Source: Saccharothrix sp. NRRL B-16348 (lineage in GTDB: Bacteria > Actinomycetota > Actinomycetes > Mycobacteriales > Pseudonocardiaceae). From it: a DNA stretch of 64,000 nt. The notes beneath the pieces were generated by a model, which saw only the letters and a program-made list of their open reading frames with translations, made no database searches and was not told the DNA's origin. A program made the translations under genes and the position numbers. Where the stretch lies: assembly GCF_001280085.1 (NCBI RefSeq), contig NZ_LGED01000220.1, positions 1 to 64,000 of the forward strand, written 5' to 3'. Shown here piece by piece: positions 55,450 to 63,780 of the stretch (position 1 is its first letter; each line of letters begins with the position of its first letter).

Positions 55450-56120
55450 CGCTCTTCTTCGAAGACCTCCTGCGCGAGAACGCGGTCCTCTCGCTCGTGG
55501 TGGCCGGGTGGACCGGTCGTGATGCCGCCGCGGTGCGGCGCCACGTCGAGGAGTTGCGACAGCTCGGCGTCGAACCACCTCGGCGCACACCGTGCTTCTA
55601 CGAACTGGGTCGGGGCTTGCTGACCACAGCCCCGGAGGTAGACGTCATCGGGTCGCGCAGCAGTGGCGAGGTGGAATTCGTGCTCGTCGCCGTCGGCGGC
55701 GCACTCTTCGTCGGCGTGGGCTCGGACCACACCGATCGGGGCGTCGAAGCCCACGACATCGCCACCGCCAAGCAGATGTGCCCCAAGCCGGTGGCACCCG
55801 TGCTCTGGCCGTTGGAGTCGATCGGCCACTGGGACGAGCTGGTGCTGCGCTCGTACATCTACGTCGACGGCAGGCGCGTGCTGTACCAACAGGGGTGCGT
55901 GGCGGAGATCCAACGCCCCGCTGATCTGATCGATCGGTTCACGAAGGGGCGCCGAGCGCTGCTGCCGGACGGCACGGTGATGTTCTGCGGGACCTTGCCG
56001 GTGATCGGGGAGAGCGTGCCCGCGCGGCAGTTCGGGTTCGAACTGGAGGACCCCGTGCGCGACGTCCGGATAGCGCATTCGTACCGGGTTCGGCAGCTTC
56101 CACCAAGTGGGATCGGGTGA
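55446..56120 (+). CDS. DUF2848 protein (FAH-like fold)
   Basis: 224 aa. The pattern LSLVVAGWTGRDAAAVRRHVEEL, PPRRTPCFYELGRGLLTTAPEVDVIG, SSGEVEFVLV, VGVGSDHTDRGVEAHDIATAKQMCPKPVAPVLWP and LVLRSYIYVDGR is characteristic of DUF2848, which has a fumarylacetoacetase-like fold with a metal site (GSDHTD). The function of the family is not established to my knowledge; FAH-fold enzymes hydrolyse or decarboxylate oxo-acids. It is translationally coupled to the aminotransferase and lies four bases before the cupin gene, so a shared amino-/oxo-acid pathway is likely. Confidence 0.85.
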   Translation: MTLFFEDLLRENAVLSLVVAGWTGRDAAAVRRHVEELRQLGVEPPRRTPCFYELGRGLLTTAPEVDVIGSRSSGEVEFVLVAVGGALFVGVGSDHTDRGVEAHDIATAKQMCPKPVAPVLWPLESIGHWDELVLRSYIYVDGRRVLYQQGCVAEIQRPADLIDRFTKGRRALLPDGTVMFCGTLPVIGESVPARQFGFELEDPVRDVRIAHSYRVRQLPPSGIG

Positions 56121-56124
56121 CGCC

Positions 56125-56541
56125 ATGTTCATGGGGAAAGAGCACAACGAGTTCTACGCGGTCGACCTCGAAGGCGACTGGGAAACACCTCCCGGCTATC
56201 CCGACGGGATCCAGCAGAAGATCCTGTCCGGGACGCTCGACGAGGACGGCAAGCGCGGGTTCCGGACCCGCCTCCTCCGGTTCGCCCCGGGCACGGTCAC
56301 GACGCGCCCCTTCGTGCACGACTACTGGGAGGAGATCTACCTGGTCTCGGGAGACCTGACCGTCGGGTGCGACGCGAACGGTGAAGGCGGACAGGAGTTC
56401 GGGCCGAACACCTACGCCTGCCGCCCTCCGGCGGCGCACCACGGACCGTTCAAGTCGAACCACGGGTGCTTGCTGATCGAGCTGCACTACTACGAGCCCT
56501 GGGGCGCGCTCGGCGACGGCCACGGGACGCGGCATGAGTAG
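56125..56541 (+). CDS. cupin-domain protein
   Basis: 138 aa from the ATG of MFMGKEHNEF; an upstream GTG overlaps DUF2848 and is less likely. A single cupin barrel: GTVTTRPFVHDYWEEIYLVSGDLTVG (motif 1 with His, Glu and the conserved Gly) and GPNTYACRPPAAHHGPFKSNHGC (motif 2). Small cupins of this ChrR/quercetinase-like type are metal-dependent oxygenases, isomerases or sensors. It overlaps the MFS gene by eight bases. Four genes in series with no gaps indicate one pathway. Confidence 0.85.
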   Translation: MFMGKEHNEFYAVDLEGDWETPPGYPDGIQQKILSGTLDEDGKRGFRTRLLRFAPGTVTTRPFVHDYWEEIYLVSGDLTVGCDANGEGGQEFGPNTYACRPPAAHHGPFKSNHGCLLIELHYYEPWGALGDGHGTRHE

Positions 56542-57835
56542 AACCGCGCGGCTGGCGTCGGCCCAGTGGACGATCTTCTGCGTCGTGGCCGTCAGCTACC
56601 TCCTCTCGTACTTCCACCGCCTGGCGCCCGCCGCCATCAGCTCGGACCTCACGACGGCGTTCGCGATCAACGGCACGACGCTGGGGTCGCTGGCCGCGGT
56701 GTACTTCTACGTGCACAGCCTGATGCAGGTTCCGACCGGGGTCCTCACGGACACGCTGGGGCCGCGGACGATCCTCAGCTTCGGCGCGGGTGTCACCGGC
56801 GTCGGGTGCGTCGTGTTCGCGACGGCCTCCGATTGGGAGGTCGCCGCGATCGGCCGGTTGGCCATCGGCCTGGGCACGTCCGTGGCGTTCATCGCGTTCC
56901 TGAAGCTGAACGCCGCCTGGTTCCCGGAACGGCGGTTCGCCTCGATAGCCGGTCTCACCATCATGATCGGCAACTTCGGCGCGGTCTTCGGTGCCAGCCC
57001 GCTCGCCTGGGTCGTCGAGACGCTGGGGTGGCGCGCGGTCTTCGCCTGGCTCGGTGCGGTCTCGGCCGTCCTCATCGCACTCACTTGGGCGACCGTGCGG
57101 AACCGCCCGGAAGACGCGGGTTTCGCCCTTCCGCCCGACTTCGCCCCCGCCATCGTGGGCGCCCAGCCCCACTCCGGTTGGGTGGACGGGCTGAAGGACG
57201 TGGTGCGGAACCGGCAGACGTGGCCCGGCTTCTGGATCAACTTCGGCATCTGCGGGACCTTCTTCTGCTTCAGCGGGCTGTGGGCCGTTCCGTACCTCAT
57301 GGACGTCTACTCCTACAGCCGGGTCGTGGCCTCGAACCACGTCACGCTCCTGCTGCTGGGCGTCGCGCTGGGCGCCCTGTGCGTCGGGAGGGTCTCGGAC
57401 CGCTTCGGTAACCGCAAGAAGGTGATGCTGGCCTTCGGCGGTGCGTATCTGCTCACATGGGTCCCGCTCGCCATCGAAGTGCGCCTGCCGATGGCCGCGA
57501 CGCTCGCCCTGTTCTTCGTGATGGGCTTCGCGATCCCCAGCTACACGCTCACGTGGTCGGTGGCCAAGGAGGTCAACAACCCCAGGTTCTCCGGCATCGC
57601 CACGAGCGTGGTGAACGTCGGCTGCTTCCTGGGCGCCGGCGTCATGCAGCCGGTGATCGGGTGGATCCTGGACTCCGCCACAGCGGCGGGTGGTGACGTG
57701 GTCTCGGCGTACCGGACCGCGATGGTGGTGCTCTTCGTGGTCACGGCGCTCGGTTTCGCCGCCATCGCGTTCCTGCGGGAAACGCACGCCAGGAACCAGT
57801 GGAAAGAGCCCGCAGGTCCGCCTGTCCGGGTGTGA
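56534..57835 (+). CDS. MFS transporter (NarK/anion:cation symporter-like)
   Basis: 433 aa with 12 predicted helices. TM1-2: VVAVSYLLSYFHRLAPAAIS, then SLAAVYFYVHSLMQVPTGVLTDTLGPRTIL (motif A-like). Also GLGTSVAFIAFLKLNAAWFPERRFASIAG and TLTWSVAKEVNNPRFSGIATSVVNVGCFLGAGVMQ, the pattern of the ACS/NNP branch that carries organic anions. It probably imports or exports the acid handled by the aminotransferase/DUF2848/cupin enzymes. The start lies inside the cupin gene (coupling). Confidence 0.9.
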   Translation: MSRTARLASAQWTIFCVVAVSYLLSYFHRLAPAAISSDLTTAFAINGTTLGSLAAVYFYVHSLMQVPTGVLTDTLGPRTILSFGAGVTGVGCVVFATASDWEVAAIGRLAIGLGTSVAFIAFLKLNAAWFPERRFASIAGLTIMIGNFGAVFGASPLAWVVETLGWRAVFAWLGAVSAVLIALTWATVRNRPEDAGFALPPDFAPAIVGAQPHSGWVDGLKDVVRNRQTWPGFWINFGICGTFFCFSGLWAVPYLMDVYSYSRVVASNHVTLLLLGVALGALCVGRVSDRFGNRKKVMLAFGGAYLLTWVPLAIEVRLPMAATLALFFVMGFAIPSYTLTWSVAKEVNNPRFSGIATSVVNVGCFLGAGVMQPVIGWILDSATAAGGDVVSAYRTAMVVLFVVTALGFAAIAFLRETHARNQWKEPAGPPVRV

Positions 57836-57864
57836 GAGCCCGGCGCACGATTGGAGAGCGCCCC

Positions 57865-58167
57865 ATGTTGTTCGCGTTCATCAACTGGGACCGGGACGGC
57901 GCCGGCGACTTGCGCACCGAGCTGCGCCCGGTGCACCGCGAGTACCTCGGCGGTGTTGCCGATCGCATCGCCTTCGCCGGTCCCCTGCTGGCCGACGACG
58001 GTCAGACGGTCCAGGGCAGCCTGCTGGTGCTGGACTTCCCGACGCGGGAGGACGCCGAAGCCTGGCTCGCCGGGGAGCCGTACACCGGGGCGGGCGTCTA
58101 CTCGACGACCACCATCCACCTGTTCGAGAACCGCTGGCCTCAACGGGCAGGCTTTCCGGACCGATGA
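57865..58167 (+). CDS. YciI-like protein
   Basis: 100 aa with a ferredoxin-like fold: MLFAFINWDRDGAGDLRTELRPVHREYLGGVADRIAFAGPLLADDGQTVQGSLLVLDF, followed by EDAEAWLAGEPYTGAGVYSTTTIHLF. This is the YciI/YCII pattern, with the His of the HREYL segment and the Asp of the AGPLLADDG loop as likely active-site residues. YciI-type enzymes are lyases or isomerases of small metabolites; the substrate is unknown. GGAGAG precedes the ATG. It is last in the plus-strand operon, 29 bp after the transporter. Confidence 0.9.
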   Translation: MLFAFINWDRDGAGDLRTELRPVHREYLGGVADRIAFAGPLLADDGQTVQGSLLVLDFPTREDAEAWLAGEPYTGAGVYSTTTIHLFENRWPQRAGFPDR

Positions 58168-58225
58168 CGCGGACGGCACCACCGCCTTCCGCCTCCACCA
58201 CGAATCCCCGCCCCTACCTGCTCGA

Positions 58226-58975
58226 TCACTTCGCCTGGGCGAGCCAGACGGCGTCGGCGCCGGCCGGGAAGCGGAGTTGGCCGGTCGTGTCGTGCACAGC
58301 TCGCCACACCGTCTCGGCGACGTCGCTCTCCCGGGTGGACAGGTCCTGGCTCATGAAGGCGTCCATGGCCTTCTTCGCCCACGGTGCGTAGGGCGCCGGG
58401 ATCAGGTCGTCCATCGGGGTGCCGTTCGTTGCCCTGGCCGCGAAGTTCGTCGTCAGGCAGGCGCCGGGCTCGACCGTCTTCGCCTGCACACCGAAAGGCG
58501 CGAGTTCGAGCGCGAGCGACGCGGTGAACCCTTCGATGGCCATCTTGCTCGCCTTGTAGACGGCCGAGAGCGGCATGTGGCCCAGTACCACGCTGGAAGT
58601 CACGTTGACCACGACGCCCGAGCCGCGCTCGCGGAACCCGGGCAGCACGGCCTGGGTCGTCGCCATCACGCCGAACGTGTTGATCTCGAACACCTCCCGC
58701 ACACGGGCCATCGGGGTGCCCTCGAACACGCCGATCGACGGGACGCCGGCGTTGTTGACCAGGACGTCGACAGGTCCCGCCGCCTCGAACGCGGCGGTGA
58801 TGCTCTCGGGCTCGGCCACGTCGAGCTGGAGGACGCGAAGCCGGTCCGACTCGGGAAGGACGTCCGGGCGCGGGGTGCGCATGGTGGCGATGACGTTCCA
58901 GCCCTGGGCGTGGAAGTGGAGTGCGGTTTCCCGCCCGTACCCGGAGGAGGTGCCGGTGATCAGGACCGTCTTCAC
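58226..58975 (-). CDS. short-chain dehydrogenase/reductase
   Basis: 249 aa from a GTG seven bases after AGGAG. The classical SDR signatures are complete: TVLITGTSSGYGRETAL (TGxxxGxG), VDVLVNNAGVPS (NNAG), VNVTSSVVLG and the catalytic YKASK. It oxidises or reduces an alcohol/carbonyl group with NAD(P). The longer upstream frame overlaps the inverted repeat and is not coding. Its promoter region lies in the left copy of the ~75-bp inverted repeat, so it is probably controlled by the AraC protein encoded next to it. Confidence 0.92.
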   Translation of the reverse strand: MKTVLITGTSSGYGRETALHFHAQGWNVIATMRTPRPDVLPESDRLRVLQLDVAEPESITAAFEAAGPVDVLVNNAGVPSIGVFEGTPMARVREVFEINTFGVMATTQAVLPGFRERGSGVVVNVTSSVVLGHMPLSAVYKASKMAIEGFTASLALELAPFGVQAKTVEPGACLTTNFAARATNGTPMDDLIPAPYAPWAKKAMDAFMSQDLSTRESDVAETVWRAVHDTTGQLRFPAGADAVWLAQAK

Positions 58976-59040
58976 GATGTGCTCCTGGTGATGTCGTGGA
59001 ATCCCCGAATGGACAGGCATTGCTGCCCAGCAGGAGTTGC

Positions 59041-59115
59041 GGTGATTCCATTCAATCGCCCTGACCTGCGGAAACGATAGAACCATCCTCCCTTCCTCTG
59101 ACACGATCCTCTACG
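59041..59115 (-). repeat. left copy of ~75-bp inverted repeat flanking araC-type gene
   Basis: Read on the minus strand, this segment contains GAGGATCGTGTCAG, then GAGGATGGTTCTATCG, then CGCAGGTC, then GATTGAATGG. It is closely matched, in opposite orientation, at 60081-60154 with one short indel. The two copies flank the AraC-type gene, and this one ends inside that gene's stop codon. It runs toward the SDR gene start at 58975, so it probably contains that gene's promoter and operator. Confidence 0.8.
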
Positions 59116-60040
59116 GAGCTCCGGTTCGGCCGAGGTCGGGCAGAGCGCTCGCCGGAGTGCGCCCGGCGTCCCGCAGGCGGGCCGCGTCCACGCTCGGAGG
59201 CGCGCCGAACCGGCGGCGGTACTCCCGGCTGAACTGCGACGCGTTGTCGTAGCCGACGCGCTGGCCGACCCCGGTGACGTCGCCGGGGTGGGTGGCGAGC
59301 AGCAGCCGGGCCTCCTGCAGCCGGATCTGCTTCTGGAACTGGATGGGGCTCATCGCCGTCACGGCCTGGAAGTTGCGGTAGAAGGCGGAAACGCTCATGC
59401 CCGACATGCGCGCCACGTCCTCGACCAGGAAGGGCTGCGCGTAGTGCTCGCGGATCCAGCGCACGGCCCGCGAGATGTGGCTGAGGCCGCTGTCGGCCAA
59501 GCCGATCTGGCGAACCGTCGCCCCCTGCTCACCGGTGATCAGGCGCCACAGGATCTCGCGCTTGACCAGCGGCGCCAGCACGGCCCGGTCGCGGGGCTCG
59601 TCGAGCAGCCGCAGCAACCGGACCACCGCGTCGAGCAGCGCGGCGGGAGCGTCGCTGACGGCGATCCCCGACGGAATGCCTTCGCCGGCGCGGGGGACGT
59701 CCCCGGGACCGGACTGCAGCAGCAGTTCGGCGACGGCGGAAGGTTCCAGCACGAGACCGAAGCCGAGTGCGGGCTGCTCGGGGTCCGCCCGGGTGAACTG
59801 GCCGGTGACGGGCAGGTCGACGGAGGCGACCAGGTACTGCCCGGGGCCGTACTCGTAGATCCGGTCGCCCAGGGCGAGGCGCTTGGCGCCCTGGGCGATG
59901 ACCGCGAGGACCGTGCCGGACATGGAGGGCGACGGCGGATCCGCCCGGTCGACCTTCGAGATGAGGACGCCGTCGATGGCGGTGGTCCAGTCGGCGCGGA
60001 CATGCCGGGCCAGCAGGGTGCGTAGTTCCTCGAGGCTCAT
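59111..60040 (-). CDS. AraC-family transcriptional regulator
   Basis: 309 aa from the ATG of MSLEELRTLLARHV. The N-terminal AraC_N-type domain (~20-180) covers PSMSGTVLAVIAQGAKRLALGDRIYEYGPGQYLVASVDLPVTGQF. Two helix-turn-helix units end the protein: LVEDVARMSGMSVSAFYRNFQAVTAMSPIQFQKQIRLQEA and VTGVGQRVGYDNASQFSREYRRRFG. This subgroup usually activates adjacent dehydrogenases. It is flanked by inverted copies of a ~75-bp element whose outward ends precede the SDR gene on one side and the ABM/hydrolase genes on the other. Confidence 0.92.
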   Translation of the reverse strand: MSLEELRTLLARHVRADWTTAIDGVLISKVDRADPPSPSMSGTVLAVIAQGAKRLALGDRIYEYGPGQYLVASVDLPVTGQFTRADPEQPALGFGLVLEPSAVAELLLQSGPGDVPRAGEGIPSGIAVSDAPAALLDAVVRLLRLLDEPRDRAVLAPLVKREILWRLITGEQGATVRQIGLADSGLSHISRAVRWIREHYAQPFLVEDVARMSGMSVSAFYRNFQAVTAMSPIQFQKQIRLQEARLLLATHPGDVTGVGQRVGYDNASQFSREYRRRFGAPPSVDAARLRDAGRTPASALPDLGRTGAP

Positions 60041-60080
60041 GCGCCCATTGCAGCACTCTCCCCGCACCACAACCCCGAGA

Positions 60081-60154
60081 TCGAGAGGATCGTGTCAGTC
60101 CGGGCGAGGATCGTTCTACGTTTTCGCAGGTCATCTCGGTTGAATGGGATCATT
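60081..60154 (+). repeat. right copy of ~75-bp inverted repeat; promoter/operator of ABM gene
   Basis: The plus strand reads GAGAGGATCGTGTCAG, then GAGGATCGTTCTACG, then CGCAGGTC, then GGTTGAATGG, matching the minus strand of 59041-59115. Two GAGGATSGT half-sites about 22 bases apart are direct repeats, the spacing expected for an AraC dimer on two helical turns. It ends 27 bp before the ABM-domain ATG. Confidence 0.8.
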
Positions 60155-60180
60155 CCACTTCCCACCGAGAAGAGAAAACC

Positions 60181-60498
60181 ATGATCGCCACCTACGGCTT
60201 CAGCGCCACCCTGACCGCCGCGCCCGGCTTGGGCGACCGGCTGGTCGAACTCCTGCTGACGGGCCTGGACGAGGGGAGCCCCGGCGCGAGCGAGCACTGC
60301 GTCGTCTATCTGGTCTCCCGCTCCGCGTCCGACCCCGACGTCGTCCACGTCATCGAGGGCTGGACGAGCGAGGAGGACCACCACCGGACGTTCGCCGGCG
60401 AGGCCGCCCAGGCCATCGTCGCCCGGATCGACGGACTGCTGGCCAAGGAGCCCGAGTACACCGACCACGTCCCGGTCCGCGGCAAAGCCGCCTTCTGA
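60181..60498 (+). CDS. ABM-domain (antibiotic biosynthesis monooxygenase-like) protein
   Basis: 105 aa with a dimeric alpha-beta-barrel: MIATYGFSATLTAAPGLGDRLVELLLTGL, VVYLVSRSASDPDVVHVIEGWTSEEDHHRTF, ending ARIDGLLAKEPEYTDHVPV. Such small proteins are cofactor-free monooxygenases on quinol substrates or have unknown roles. It is the first gene after the right inverted repeat and is followed by the alpha/beta-hydrolase (76-bp gap), so both probably form one AraC-controlled unit. Confidence 0.85.
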   Translation: MIATYGFSATLTAAPGLGDRLVELLLTGLDEGSPGASEHCVVYLVSRSASDPDVVHVIEGWTSEEDHHRTFAGEAAQAIVARIDGLLAKEPEYTDHVPVRGKAAF

Positions 60499-60574
60499 AC
60501 CCGTAGAGCCGCGTCCCACACCCGGTGATGCGGTCCCCTTCCCGCTCGGCACACGTCCCACGAAAGGCGACGAC

Positions 60575-61558
60575 ATGACCACGGCACGCCCCGCCCTGGA
60601 TCCCGAACTGCGCGAACTGCTGACCGGCATGCCCCTCATGTCCCGACTCGACCCGGAACTCCTCGCGCAACTGCGCCAGTACCCCTCGACCCCCGTCGAG
60701 TCGCTCCTCGCACACCGGCAGGTCGACCGGCGCGAGATCACCGTGCCGGCCAAGGACGGCGCCCCGATCCGCCTGTCGGTCTTCAGCCCCGCGCACACCG
60801 ATCGCACCTCCTCCCCCGCGCCCTGCGTCTACTGGATGCACGGCGGCGGGATGATCATGGGCGACCGCTTCTCGCAGATCGACATCCCGCTGGAGTGGCT
60901 CGACGAGTTCGGGGCGGTCGTCGTCTCCGTGGAGTACCGGCTCGCACCCGAGGCCACCGGCTCCACCCTCGTGGACGACTGCCACCAAGGCCTGCTCTGG
61001 ATCGCCGACCACGCCGCCGAACTGGGGATCGACCCCGCTCGGATCGTCGTCGCCGGCGCCAGCGCGGGCGGTGGCCTCGCCGCCGGCCTCACCCTGCTGG
61101 CCCGCGACCTCGGCACCCCGGCGATCGCCGGGCAGGTGTTGATCTGCCCCATGCTCGACCACCGCAACACCAGCACCTCCAGCCGCCAGTACTCCGACGT
61201 GCCCGGCGTCTGGACGGGAGAGATGAACGCGTTCGGCTGGCGTGCCGTCCTCGGTGACCTCAGCGACGACGAGGTGCCCGCCTACGTCTCACCCGCGCTG
61301 GCCGACGACCTGTCGGGCCTGCCCGCCACCTACGTCGACACCGGCTCCGCCGAAGTGTTCCGCGACGAGGACACCGACTACGCCACCCGCATCTGGGCGG
61401 CCGGCGGCCAGGCCGAACTCCACGTGTGGGCAGGCGGCTTCCACGGTTTCGACGCCCTGTACCCGCAGGCGCGCATCTCGACCACAGCTCGCCGAACCCG
61501 CACCGACTGGCTCGCCCGCCTCCTGTCCACGAACCCTGACGCACCAGGGGATCTGTGA
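60575..61558 (+). CDS. alpha/beta hydrolase (hormone-sensitive-lipase type esterase)
   Basis: 327 aa. HSL-family motifs: oxyanion-hole YWMHGGGMIMG, VVSVEYRLAPE, nucleophile elbow VVAGASAGGGLAAG, acid in ATYVDTGSAEVFRDEDTDYA and the His in WAGGFHGFD. It hydrolyses short or medium-chain esters or lactones. It converges on the broken glycosyltransferase with only 11 bp between stops and no clear terminator. Confidence 0.92.
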   Translation: MTTARPALDPELRELLTGMPLMSRLDPELLAQLRQYPSTPVESLLAHRQVDRREITVPAKDGAPIRLSVFSPAHTDRTSSPAPCVYWMHGGGMIMGDRFSQIDIPLEWLDEFGAVVVSVEYRLAPEATGSTLVDDCHQGLLWIADHAAELGIDPARIVVAGASAGGGLAAGLTLLARDLGTPAIAGQVLICPMLDHRNTSTSSRQYSDVPGVWTGEMNAFGWRAVLGDLSDDEVPAYVSPALADDLSGLPATYVDTGSAEVFRDEDTDYATRIWAAGGQAELHVWAGGFHGFDALYPQARISTTARRTRTDWLARLLSTNPDAPGDL

Positions 61559-61569
61559 TCTCGGACCGG

Positions 61570-62687
61570 TCACACCGGGCCGAGCACGCGCCGGTGCAAC
61601 TCCAGGTAGCGGTCGGCCACCGGGCCGGGGTGGAATCGCCGCACCGCCTCGCGCACGCAGTCCGCCGGGTCGATCTGCTTGCTGTCGAGCAGCTGTTCGA
61701 GCAGGCCGGCCTCGTCGTCGAGTTCGGCGAGCAGTCCGGTGCGGCCGTGGTCGAGGAGTTCGGGCAGGCAGCCGCGGCGGAAGCCGACCACCGGGCAGCC
61801 GAGCGCCAGCGCTTCGGTGACGGCGGTCCCGCCCGGTTCTTCCCAGGTGATCGGGAACAGCGCCGCGGCGGCCGTAGCGAGCAGGTGTTCGCGTTGGCGT
61901 CCGCGCACCGTGCCCAGCCAGCTCACCTGCCGGTCGTCGACGTGCGGCGCGATCTCGTCGCACCAATAGCGGACGTCGGGGTTGGTCCGCACGGTGGGCT
62001 CGGCGGCCAGTGCCCGTTCGAGGTCCGCCCCGCGGTGGAACGGGCCGACCGGTCCGGCGAGGACCAGCGGCCACCCCAGCTCGCGGGTCACCCGCACGGC
62101 GACGTGCTGTCCCTTGCACCGCGTCACCCGGACGAGCACGACGACGTGTCGCTCCTTGGGCGGCAGCGGTCTCGGCGAGCGGGGTGGCCAGGTGCACGTG
62201 TCCCAGGCTGTGCCGGAGCAACGCGGGCGGCGCGGTCCGCAGTTGGTTGGCGGAGACGCCGTTGACGAACAGCCGTGGTCCGCCGTCGACGGCGGCGTAG
62301 AAGTCGGGGTGCTTGGTGAGGTCCCAGTGCAGTGTGTGCAGGGTGGGCACACCTGCCGCGGCCAGCACGCTCAGGCCGGCCACCTCGACGTGGTCGTGCA
62401 CGAGGTCGATGTCGTCGCGCGCCCGCAGTTCGGCGAGCACGCGGTGCAGGTGTGCGTGGGCGATGCCGGATACCCGGTTGTACGTCGAGCAGGTCTTCGA
62501 ACCGACCGTCCGGGAACAACGACAGCCGGCCGTCGGCGGGCAGCGTGCTCGTGCCGACGGTGGCCAGGACGACCCGCACACCGCGTCTGCGGAGCTCGGG
62601 CACCAGCGTGGCGACGACGTTCTCGATACCGCCGTAGCCGTGCGGCGGTACCGGCAGCCAAGGACCGGCGTTCACCGGCACGGTCAC
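61570..62687 (-). pseudogene. family-4-type glycosyltransferase split by two frameshifts
   Basis: Three frames must be joined. First, from a GTG overlapping the gpgS-fragment stop: VNAGPWLPVPPHGYGGIENVVATLVPEL. Second, after about 62485: AHLHRVLAELRARDDIDLVHDHVEVAGLSVL and FVNGVSANQLRTAPP. Third, after about 62165: CKGQHVAVRVTRELGWPLVLAG and FPITWEEPGGTAVTEALALGCPVVGFRRGCLPELLDHG, the donor-binding E-x7-E region of GT4 enzymes. Each switch also drops a few expected residues. As written the gene cannot make a full enzyme. It resembles retaining sugar transferases paired with GpgS in actinomycetes, but the acceptor is unknown. Confidence 0.8.
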
Positions 62688-63264
62688 GCCCACCGCGCGG
62701 CCTCCAGCCCGGCCAGCGGTGGGCGCTCCCGGAACCGCACTTCGGCGTCCACCAGCTCCGGCCCGCACGTCCGGCCGTCGCGGTGGAACTGGGTCAACGT
62801 CATCGCGTCCCGGAACCCGCTCGGCGACCGGTCCGCGCGCGCCAGCCGATCGAGGACGGTCAGCAGGATCGGCGCCGACATCCGACCGAGGCTGTGCGTC
62901 GTCTGGTGGGAGTGCCTGCGCACGTCCAGGTCGACCTGCGCCATCGCGTCCAGCCCGTGCAGCGCCAGCAGGTCGATGAGGTGACCGACCTCGACGCCGT
63001 AGTCCGCCACGAACGGCAACCCGGTGAGCACCTGGCGCCGTCCCGCGTACTCGCCGGCGAGCGGCTGGACGAACCCGGCGAGGTCCGGCCAGAACAGGCT
63101 CAGCAGCGGTCGCGCCACGAGTTCGGTGACCCGGCCGCCGCCGTCGGCCTCCACTTTGTCCCCCGCACTCCAGCGCGCGGCGGTAGAAACCCTTGACGTA
63201 GCACACGTCCGGGTCGGTGAGCAGCGGGACGAGCAGCCCGGTGACGAAGTGCCCGGCCAAGGGC
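62684..63264 (-). pseudogene. gpgS: glucosyl-3-phosphoglycerate synthase (GpgS) fragment, frameshifted
   Basis: The C-terminal two-thirds of GpgS (GT81) is recognisable: GHFVTGLLVPLLTDPDVCYVKGFYRRAL, then, in another frame after about 63167, DKVEADGGGRVTELVARPL, LFWPDLAGFVQPLAGEYAGRR, LPFVADYGVEVGHLIDLLALHGLDAMAQVDL and RHSHQTTHSLGRM. The N-terminal UDP-glucose-binding part is missing, because the sequence jumps straight into a molybdopterin oxidoreductase at about 63265. GpgS normally starts methylglucose-lipopolysaccharide and glucosylglycerate synthesis; this copy cannot function. Its stop overlaps the glycosyltransferase GTG. Confidence 0.82.
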
Positions 63265-63644
63265 AGTTCGCGGGAGCGCCGCACCACCAGGTCCATCGCC
63301 GTGTCCCAGTCGGACTCCACCAGGACACCGCCCCGCCGCACCAGCGGACGGGTCAACCGGTCTCGGCCGTTCCACTGCCACGAGCCGTACAGGCCCTTGG
63401 GCCCCAGCCGCCCGTGGTTGACCACGTCACCCGCGCGACCGCGCACGCCGACCATGCGGCCGTCCTTGACGGCGATGTCGCAACCGCAGCCGTTGCTGCA
63501 CAACACGCACGCCGACTGCACCCACCGGTCCACGTCCGACTCCGCCAGGCGCTCGTCCAGGTGCAGGTCGACCCGCACGGGCCACGGGGCGTCCTTCGCG
63601 TGCGGTGTCCGGGCACCCCAGATGTCCGCGATCCGGTCGGCCAT
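63265..63644 (-). pseudogene. molybdopterin oxidoreductase (nitrate reductase/FdhF-type), N-terminal ~125 aa only
   Basis: ATG after GGAGGA. The protein begins MADRIADIWGARTPHAKDAPWPVRVD, has the [4Fe-4S]-ligand pattern in SACVLCSNGCGCDIAVKDG (CxxCxxxC), then GRLGPKGLYGSWQ, RLTRPLVRRGG and DWDTAMDLVVRRSRE, the standard opening of Mo/W-bisPGD catalytic subunits. After that residue the text switches within one frame to GpgS sequence, so the ~600-residue catalytic body is lost. The frame happens to stay open across the junction, giving a fused reading frame with no plausible function. Confidence 0.82.
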
Positions 63645-63739
63645 GCGTCCTCCATCGATCCGGTGTGAATCGGTGACGGCCACCGCACGGGTCCGGCTGT
63701 CAGGGACCAACGGAGCCGACCCGACCGGCGCGTGACGCC

Positions 63740-63780
63740 GTCGCGGTCAGGCGTCGTCGCGGTCAGGCGTCGTCGCGGTC
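63740..63780. repeat. 16-bp tandem repeat, 2.6 copies
   Basis: GTCGCGGTCAGGCGTC occurs at 63740-63755 and 63756-63771, followed by the first nine bases again. It overlaps the 3' end of the small acidic ORF; each unit carries a minus-strand GCCTGA, so the stop codon is duplicated in tandem. Confidence 0.85.

Noticed and set aside
62124..63644. Single continuous frame from the Mo-enzyme ATG through gpgS into the glycosyltransferase region
   Set aside because: Only the first ~160 codons and a short later part match real families; between them the correct protein lies in other frames, so the long frame is an accident of junction and frameshifts.
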